From positions 434,001 through 498,000 of the forward strand of contig JAJTUP010000030.1 of the NCBI GenBank assembly GCA_021399435.1: DNA of 64,000 nucleotides, written 5' to 3'. Source of the stretch: Diaporthe sp. PMI_573 (Eukaryota > Ascomycota > Sordariomycetes > Diaporthales > Diaporthaceae). Within the stretch, counting starts at the first letter, position 1, and each line of letters opens with the position of its first letter. The notes under the pieces are model-generated. The model did no database searches. It saw only the letters and a list, made by a program, of their open reading frames with translations, and was not told where the DNA came from. Made by a program: the position numbers and the translations under genes. Shown one piece after another: positions 56,569 to 64,000 of the stretch.

Positions 56569-59500
56569 TTATATCTCCATAAGACTCCTAGCCCTCGTAA
56601 CTTCGTCGGCCACACGCTGCCGAAATTCAGGGTCCCTCTCGTTCTCTTCCGCAGCATTTTCCTCTCTGACGATATCCAGAGTGGCCCGTACCGCGCCAAG
56701 GTGCGTTGAAATCAGCTCGGCCAACTCCTGCTGTATGCCCTCTGCGTGATCCTGGAAGCATCGTCGCAACTCCCTCGTGATACTGTGAAATACGTCTTCG
56801 TTTGCAAAAGTCCTATTGACAACTGCCCTCTGCAGCTTGGTACATCCACGGCCTGTTATAGCATTGATCAGCGGCTTGCCTAAACCAGATATGACGTACG
56901 GGTCCGTTAGCTCACCGGAATATTGCAGCGCCTCTCTGCAGACGCGGTCCATGATCCTCCTTACCATGGAACCGGGCAGCCAAGTGAGCGTGTCTAGGCG
57001 CAGAAGTCTGCATTTTGTCAGTGTCTTGAGGGCACCGGTGTAATGGGAGTCTTGCTAATGGGCCACGTACGATACTAGGTCGTTGAAGCGGTCAAATTTA
57101 TCTTCCACCGTGTCGATGAGCAAATCCTTCCTGACGTCTAGAGCTTGGCCAATGTCGTCACCCTCATCATTGGAACCAGGCCACTCGGATTCTGTACGGC
57201 CAAGAAATGTGAGAACGCTAAACAATTCATAGGGATTCCTGGAGAACACAAACCTAGGATGACAATTGCTTCTTCCCAGCAAGCAACTACACCCTGTTTC
57301 ATATTTACCTTCTCGGCCCGAATATCCGATATGAGGTTGTCCCAAGGCGACTTCATGTCAGCGACCATGTTCTCAATCACTTCCATGTTCCAATTACGTT
57401 TTCCACGCTTGTCTGTTTGATGCTCCCCACGCGCCCGAAGCCAGGCAGCATAAGAGCCTATAGATGTTAGAATGTTCCTGGGACCTAGAAGTGTCTGAAA
57501 CAATGTGAAGGTGGTTCAAATACTATGGTGCCACTAGAGTCGTGTATATTAGTTCATCCGATTCGACTTTGTATCCTGACGATTGACTCACTTCATTCCA
57601 ATCTTTGCATGCGTCCTGGGAGGCTTCTGTCCATTGAGGTATCTGCCGACCTAGGAGCTCATTTAGCATGTACTCCTCACAGTTTGAGAGGAACCAGTTC
57701 ATACGTTCCCAAATGTTGGTCTCAAATGAGTTATTCAGTGAACTCTTGATAGTGTTCACTGGTGCTCTTCTGGATGTCAGTCCCTGTCGTCTATCAGCAT
57801 TCAGGCCATGCATGATCAGCGTCACGGGGGCTCAATTAACCTTTTTAAGCTTGTTTTCGACCTTGCAAAGAACATTTCTGATGGCCAGTTTCTCCTCGGC
57901 TGAGGCACTGCCCTCGCCGGACTGCACCCAGAGTTCGACGTCTCGCAACAAGGCTGGCACCTGGTGCTCGAGAAAATTCTTCGACGCCCGCAGTTGGCTC
58001 TCCCCCACAACAGCGGCCAGATGCCTCCGCACCTCGATGATCCCAGAGAGAATGAGGGACCTTCCGGCAACAGACTTGTCCAGATATCGCTTTTCTTGGT
58101 ACATCTTATTGCCAACGCAGAACACCTGGAGGGTTTCCCCCCGTATTTGGGCTGTGTATTCTCTTCTGAGGTCCTGAATGACGTGAGAGTTCCGCGTTGT
58201 CATTGCGTGTCTCAGCAGATCGAATTCAATCCCATCGCGCCGAGTTTCAAGCGTCATCTTCTCCTCGAGAAATTCCAACTTCTCTTTCCGAGTTACGGCA
58301 TCCATCCTCGGTAAGTTGTCGAAGGTCGCCAATTCTTCTTTAATCTCCTCGATGTCTCTTTCAACAGTCTTCAGAGATCGCTGGAAGTCTTTAATTGGTC
58401 GAGCCTCTTCGTTGTCCCAGTCATTGTGTATCTCATTGAAATTGATCTCATCCGCATACGTGCAGATGATTCCCACCCGCTCGAGCCGCGCTTGTCGTGC
58501 CAGTTCAAAAACGGTCCTGACGCCCACGTCCGTTATGGCTCTCTTGATTCCGCAGATGGCGATTATCTCATGACATTTGACAACATATTGCTGGGTAATA
58601 TTGCGGCGTGCTGAATTCAAATCCCGGAGGCCGGGGAGGTCAACCAGCACCAGCCCTTTGCTTAGAATGTGTGCCTTCAGGGAGACCTTTATTTTCCGGA
58701 CGTATGGCCACACTGAGGCCTGCGATGGATCGTTAGGCTCTGAGCTGAGTGGCACGAGTAAGGATGAACATTCCTCCAGGGTCTCGGCGACCTGCCTGCC
58801 TGGTGAGCCGAGGCTTCTGGCTTGTTTCGCCCAGGTCTGGAATTGGTCCAGTACGGTGCCCTCGGCTTCGGTTAGAATCCATTCCTCATCCTGCAATTTT
58901 CCCCGAAACATGGATCTGAATGTATCGATGGCAATTTCGGCTTTCTCCTTGGACTCCCCTCCACCGCCCGACTTGAAAGCCCTGTAGCTGCCTAGTAACT
59001 CGGCCAGCTGCTCACACAATTCGTCTTCAGAGAACATTTCCACGTCGATAATAAAGTCATCTGCGGGATGGAAGTGATACTCGGTAACCACGCACGTGCA
59101 AGCAGCGCCTTTGCCTGTCGTTCGTGCTAGTGAGTCCTGGTCCAAGAGGGAGTTGATGAGACTGCTTTTCCCAACCCCGGATTCGCCGACAAGTCCAACG
59201 GTCCGTGTCGAAAGCGGCTGGAATTTACTGAGACTCTCAGATTCCTGATGGTGGCGCTTGACAATGGAGTCAGGCTCGAGGTGGATGGAGCTGCTGGAAA
59301 GAACCCGCGTCAGATCCTCCAGCATACTCCTGGCCTGAGACAGCCGTCGCTGAAACGCCGGGTGATGGAACTCATCATCCGGTAGCTCTTCGTCTTCGAC
59401 TCTATGGACGACAGGCTCCGGCCGTGGGCTAGACCTCCTGCGCGAATGCCCAGGTGGCGAGACAAGAAGAGTTGCACTGGCTCGGCGTGTGTCTTGGCCT

Positions 59501-59680
59501 TGGATGACCCCATCGATTGCATCGCCTATGTCCCTCATGTCCAGACCTGTTCTCGGCTGCTGGGACGCGGAAGATTCAATCGACGCCCGCCTTGACCTCA
59601 ATGGGAGTATCTGCAAATTGATTAGGAGACCAGAAAGCGACAATCAGTTGAATATGGAGATGTCTCACAACACGAGCCAT
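56569..59680 (-). CDS. large SLIP-GC/dynamin-type GTPase
   Basis: Six exons proposed: 59680-59669, 59610-57841, 57783-57592, 57494-57309, 57162-57071 and 57007-56569, about 896 residues. Exon 1 encodes only MARV. The phases agree throughout; the start of exon 5 (acceptor GATGAG) is the weakest choice. Residues 146-153 are the P-loop GESGVGKS, followed by GKGAACTCVVTEYHF at switch I and VDLPGLRD (from about 327) at switch II. A long helical region follows (VERDIEEIKEELATF). WLRARGEHQTDKRGKRNWNM and WLPGSMVRRIMD are segments typical of SLIP-GC-like (nuclear GTPase) proteins. These multi-domain GTPases are dynamin relatives with immune-tissue roles in vertebrates. The fungal role is unknown; next to a HET gene. 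Confidence 0.8.
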
Positions 59681-60519
59681 TTCGGAAGAGATATATCAAG
59701 GAGACTAGGATGAAAGGGTTTTGCGTGGTGCAATTGTTCTATTTCAGATTCAAGGGTGTCGAAAATCGCAAGTCGGTGCAAAAGGAGCTGGTTTGTGCTT
59801 TTGGTGTGTGGATATGCCGCCGCAAACGTTTTGCTGCGAAGGCTACAAGTAATCTCAAAACATCAAGGTTTGTTTTGAGAACAGAACAAGCGGAATATGA
59901 TATGCTTTATATAAAGGGCAAGCAGAAAGCACGAGTTCATTTCCTAGGCCGTAGGAGCCTGGAGGCCGCCTTTTTGAGCCAGGAGGTGACTCCAAACAGT
60001 GCAACGGTGACCGGCGCCAGCTGACACCATCTCATGCATGCTCTGCCTCGCCAGCCTTCCGGTGTAGGCACCTCTACGGCCAGTATTCCCTTTTCGAGCC
60101 AGATCAAGACTCCTTGCGACGTATCAAGATGGAGCTCCTGCAGCACAGCCCCGGGCTGGCTAAGTCCCGGGAGGCTTCAACAACCAACTGCATATAAGCC
60201 TTTGTTCCCATTGGTCTTCCAGACCCCCTCAAACGGAGTTGACCAGCGGCACAGCACTCAGCGCTCTGATAAGCGCCAGAATATCTTGTTTGATTGAAAC
60301 GGGGTTGCAGATGAAATGGAGGGGGGGAGCGGGTGACAATCCTTGAATCTTGCGGAGTGCGAATGACACTCGTTGGGTTGACAAGGAGCCTTATAACACA
60401 ATGACTTGGCAGGAGTAAGTGCTGTTCACCGGCTGCAGTAATGAGAGCCTGATTTCCTATGTGCAGGTACGCACAACTAGAGGACGATCACCTGGATCTT
60501 TGCTGTTATACAACCCAAG
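59681..60519. other. intergenic
   Basis: Upstream region of the large GTPase gene and 3' flank of the HET gene. No gene. Confidence 0.4.
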
Positions 60520-63519
60520 CTAAGCAAGCTTGACGAGCATCTCCTCGGGCTGCGCCGCCGAGAAAGCAAAGTAATTAACCTTGCCCGCACCCATTCTACG
60601 TGAAATTCCATTTCTTGTCATCAAAAGCAGCACATCATAGACGTCAAAAACGGCGATCCCGTTGAACCGGCCATTGTCCCAGTGCGGGTCGCCGTCCTCC
60701 CTCTGGGGCTGCGTCGACGGCTCCGCCTCCTCGTTAGGCTTGTTGTACTCGCTGGGGCCGCGGGTCCGATGCTCATGGAACAGGTGGTACTGGATCTCGC
60801 GCGGCTCCATGCCCCAGTACTGTTCCCACCCCGCTGGCGGCGGCGGCACGTGGGGCAGGCTCCCGCGCGAGATGGCGACCAGGTGGAACTCGCAGTCCTC
60901 TTCTTCGGACGGGAGAGAGTGCTCGTTGTTCAGCGCGAGGAAGCCGGCGCGGTATCCCTGGTGGTAGATGATCCGCTGCCATGCGGGGCGGTAGGTGGAC
61001 GAGCGGGACTCGTCGTTGATTCCGATCTGCAGGAATCGGTCTTCGACTTTCATCTTGAATCTGAATTCCTCCATATCGCATGCTACAATCGGCACCGCAT
61101 GGGCGTTGAATACCAGAATGCCGTTCGTGTCTGGGCGGTCACGGATGGTCTCACCCGGGAGGTCAACTGGGTAGTTGAATCTGACTCCCGGATAGGCATC
61201 ATGAGAGTAAATATGGCGGTTGTACACTTCGTCGTGCTTCACAACCCAACCGTCCTTGCCCTCGTTTTCCAGGTGTCGTAGGGAGAAGAATCCGAGTTCC
61301 CTTAAGAGCACATTGGCCCTGGACACTTGCTCTGTGAAATCTCGTACCTCCTCCTCTGTTCTCTCATTCTCGGCTTTGAAGTTATCGATGAACCATTGTG
61401 GGCCCTCCCTGACATACCAACGTATCACGGACACGGGGTCCCACAGCACAGAGTTCTTCCAACCCCTCCCGCGATAGGACACCTGACCTCGCCAAGCAGC
61501 CCACGACCAACTTGGGAAAATAGCCCTGTCGTCCTGGACTCGTCGTTCAAGCGGCTCTCTGGCCTGCCAAAGCAAGGCTTGTTCGAAAGCAAAGGAGGGA
61601 AGTCCGAACCAAAACTTGGTGTTCATGCCACGTCGGACGATATGCTCCACACCGGCAAAGGCGTCCACGGCGTCGGACTCCCAGGTCAGCTTGCGCTTCG
61701 TATAGTCTTCCACTGCACGGCGGTACAGGTCCCAAGGCGTCTCGTCGGTATCAGCAAGCGAGCCCATGAAGTCGCGAGGCGCGTCCACCTTGATGTCGAA
61801 CACAGGGGCTATCTCTCGTCGCTCCTTCAGACTCATCTTCATGAATTCGTGCATGTCAATATCTCCGGTAATCATGAACGTGGCGTCCTGGTCCCGGCCG
61901 GAGAAACCTTTGTTCTCGAATCGACTAAGTGACGGGTGCATCCACATCAAGGACATAATATCCGTTTCTGCCTGGTCCTCGATAGCCGGATGTCGAAAGG
62001 CCGGGTCGGGCACCGGGACGAACTCTTCTAACATCACGTCACTGTGCGCGCATTTGAATACCATTTGTGAACGGGTAAAGTAGACATGCCGCGCCGAGAG
62101 CGCCCGCTCCTGGAACGTCCACGCCCGGGAGCTCCACACCGACTCGTCGATGTCGCGGATCGGTTGACGCGGGTCGTGAAGCGCCACTGCCAGGGTGATG
62201 CCTTGAATTCTTATTGTGTCCTGTGCGACGGAACGAAGCGCGCTACCCATGCCGGGTAGTCCCTCGTGCGGGTCGGCGTTCGCAGAGGCGACGATGGTCA
62301 ACGTGGCGCCGCCGTATATTGGACCCATCTTCGATATGATTCTTGCCTTATCCTCGGGATCGTCTTGAAGGATGCACAGAGCATCAACCCACAGGTACCG
62401 CAAGCCCGCTTCTTTGGTGACCTTGATTGCGTCTTTTATGGTCTGAGGTAACTCAACTTCTTGTAGCCCGTTCGGTGCCTCTAGGCCGTCTTTTGTGGCG
62501 GTGGTGTATTGCGTCTGGCTGCCTTTTCCCCACACATAAGATAAGCAGGCGTATCGACATGGCGTTTCTACCTCACGGACGCGAAGCTCTTCCGTATCAA
62601 TGACCCGAAATGAGGCCATATCGAGTTCAAGCCCTTTGCCAGAAGACGGATGAGTATCATCGCAGATCTGGAACCATTCCCTCAGACGGTCCATATCAGC
62701 TCGATTCTGCTGCACAAATCTTCCCGCCAGGGGCTGCTGCGGTTGTTCTTCCACCCTTTGCAGCACAATTCTCTCAACTGCCTTTGACTCTATTTCCAGC
62801 TCAATCTCCAGTCTGAGAGCACACTCTGGGCCATCGTCTAGTACATTGATGTAGAACTGGCCGTCCGCGATATCATCATCTGATATCTGGGATAAGCTTC
62901 CGCTCTCGTTGATCTTTCGACGCAGTAGTCCGCACATAGCACAATTGCTCCCGTCGTCTTGCATTATTCTCCATATACCGTAGGCGTTTATCTGCGTGGG
63001 TAACGATGGTACGTTGTTACCCGGAAGTCCACGCTTGGTAAACAGCGCCTCGAAGTCAAGGTGTCGGCACATGTCGCAGAGATATCCAGGATCATCCTCG
63101 GGGATGACTTCCGGGTCGCTAATGAACCACTCATCGTCCAGCGGTGCATCGGGACTGGAAGGCTGCCAACGCTTGACAAAACCGTGATGCTTGTACTGCT
63201 TAAACCTCTCTCGCTGTTCGCCAGTGGCCTTGGCGATGATGCGTCGGTCATCCTCGACTTCTCGCTGGAGGCTGATGGTGAGGCGCTCAAGGTCCTTGTC
63301 CGAGAGGATGTCAACGTCGCGCTTCTTCTCCGTTTCGTCCCGGCGGGCATCCAGCTTGGCTATGCTTCTGGCACCTCGTCTCTGGTAGAAGTCCATTAAG
63401 TCCTTGTTGGACCCACCTGCAGTCTCTTCTGGCTGGTCCGAGGTGCAGGCTTCCGGGAATTCCGAGACCACAGCATCCGACGTAGCGGCCGCTGGCCCAT
63501 GATTGCTATTTTGTTCCAT
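60520..63519 (-). CDS. HET-domain protein, 999 residues
   Basis: Single exon, intact, from the ATG at 63519. Residues 1-140 are charged and mostly helical. Residues 148-196 carry Cys pairs (LCDMCRHLDFEALF and NCAMCGLL) typical of the N-terminal part of HET proteins. The HET domain begins at about 322 (YACLSYVWG) and continues with LRYLWVDALCILQDD, YGGATLTIVASANADPHEGL and SSRAWTFQERALSARHVYFT. The long C-terminal part (about 520-999) has FPSWSWAAWRG, the usual closing motif, and then a region without known motifs. HET domains switch on incompatibility cell death. It lies 0.84 kb downstream of the start of the SLIP-GC-type GTPase gene, same strand. Confidence 0.92.
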   Translation of the reverse strand: MEQNSNHGPAAATSDAVVSEFPEACTSDQPEETAGGSNKDLMDFYQRRGARSIAKLDARRDETEKKRDVDILSDKDLERLTISLQREVEDDRRIIAKATGEQRERFKQYKHHGFVKRWQPSSPDAPLDDEWFISDPEVIPEDDPGYLCDMCRHLDFEALFTKRGLPGNNVPSLPTQINAYGIWRIMQDDGSNCAMCGLLRRKINESGSLSQISDDDIADGQFYINVLDDGPECALRLEIELEIESKAVERIVLQRVEEQPQQPLAGRFVQQNRADMDRLREWFQICDDTHPSSGKGLELDMASFRVIDTEELRVREVETPCRYACLSYVWGKGSQTQYTTATKDGLEAPNGLQEVELPQTIKDAIKVTKEAGLRYLWVDALCILQDDPEDKARIISKMGPIYGGATLTIVASANADPHEGLPGMGSALRSVAQDTIRIQGITLAVALHDPRQPIRDIDESVWSSRAWTFQERALSARHVYFTRSQMVFKCAHSDVMLEEFVPVPDPAFRHPAIEDQAETDIMSLMWMHPSLSRFENKGFSGRDQDATFMITGDIDMHEFMKMSLKERREIAPVFDIKVDAPRDFMGSLADTDETPWDLYRRAVEDYTKRKLTWESDAVDAFAGVEHIVRRGMNTKFWFGLPSFAFEQALLWQAREPLERRVQDDRAIFPSWSWAAWRGQVSYRGRGWKNSVLWDPVSVIRWYVREGPQWFIDNFKAENERTEEEVRDFTEQVSRANVLLRELGFFSLRHLENEGKDGWVVKHDEVYNRHIYSHDAYPGVRFNYPVDLPGETIRDRPDTNGILVFNAHAVPIVACDMEEFRFKMKVEDRFLQIGINDESRSSTYRPAWQRIIYHQGYRAGFLALNNEHSLPSEEEDCEFHLVAISRGSLPHVPPPPAGWEQYWGMEPREIQYHLFHEHRTRGPSEYNKPNEEAEPSTQPQREDGDPHWDNGRFNGIAVFDVYDVLLLMTRNGISRRMGAGKVNYFAFSAAQPEEMLVKLA

Positions 63520-64000
63520 GATATTTCACTACAAGAGCGAGTGAGGTGCTTCATTTGCAGTGAGGCCGCCTTACTTTGTGGTCGGAAAAGACCGACAGTC
63601 TTGAGTGCGAGTGAGCAGGCGCAGGATCCGCAGCACGCGTCTAGAACATGGGTGCTGTCTAATTATGGTTGGGCGGCGAAGCGCGTCTGGATCCACCTGT
63701 GTCAGCACTGGGTAGCACCGCCCCAAGGGGTCCGAATAGGCAGCAACCACGTGCAAGATCAGGCACGGTGGGAGATTGATCCATGGTTCGCAAATTCACA
63801 TGTAATAAAATACAAGTTTTTGTTGCAGCGGATGAAGAGGTACCGGTACCCAAATTAATATGCATCGGAGAGGGGGGGGTGTGTTTAAGACAAGCTTCTC
63901 ACCCTGCACCACGCCTTGCAATAACGGTTCTCTGTGGCAATTCTAAACCGTGCCAGCACTCTTTGAACCCATTCTTGGACAGTTCTTCCCTTTTTTTTTT
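63520..64000. other. upstream region of the HET gene, window end
   Basis: Presumed promoter; no gene. The window ends in a T run. Confidence 0.4.

Noticed and set aside
26195..64000. A complete Starship element
   Set aside because: No flanking direct repeats or second boundary could be identified in the window; only the captain-family relic is supported.

Overview
The window is nuclear DNA of a filamentous ascomycete (Pezizomycotina, most likely a Sordariomycete). The genes carry short introns (about 50-130 bp) with GT(A/G)NGN donors, CTAAC/CTGAC-like branch sites and YAG acceptors. The gene families are fungal: HET domains, a HeLo-like STAND relic, a DUF3435 recombinase, Clr5, an RdRP and a GH43 arabinanase. 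One 10-kb block shows heavy C-to-T/G-to-A decay typical of repeat-induced point mutation (RIP). Gene density is low and relics are common, as expected of an accessory or subtelomere-like compartment. Family names come from motifs read by eye; no database search was run.

Layout. 0-17 kb: a small Cys-rich secreted protein, an uncharacterised basic protein, a secreted DUF1254/DUF1214-type protein (4 exons), an AIG2/gamma-glutamylcyclotransferase-like protein, a broken unknown gene, a divergent pair of AIG1/GIMAP-like GTPases with the same intron position, a four-exon GH43 endo-arabinanase and a 10-cysteine secreted protein assembled from three exons. 17-28 kb: a relic zone with a Clr5 gene carrying an in-frame TAG, a minisatellite, a STAND/NLR relic without P-loop, an intact HET gene with a GC-AG intron, a gypsy chromodomain scrap and a decayed DUF3435 (Starship-captain family) recombinase. 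28-33 kb: an intact amidohydrolase with a TATA box, a decayed Myb-like gene and the tail of an unknown gene running into a 1,048-bp palindrome.

34.3-44.4 kb is one Ty1/copia LTR retrotransposon with 209-bp LTRs and a GCCTT target duplication. It is RIP-mutated and split by an intact, unmutated 2,325-bp pogo-type transposon. On its minus strand the copia element also holds a tRNA-shaped sequence and a RIP-damaged antisense ORF.

44.8-64 kb is gene-rich and apparently intact: a QDE-1/RRP-type RNA-dependent RNA polymerase, an AT-hook protein, a divergent pyrroline-5-carboxylate-reductase-like protein, a repeat plus SRR1-like protein, a large SLIP-GC/dynamin-type GTPase and a 999-residue HET protein.

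Taken together the window is rich in self/non-self and genome-defence components: two HET genes, a STAND relic, three immune-type GTPases, an RdRP and RIP footprints. Joint function is inference only.
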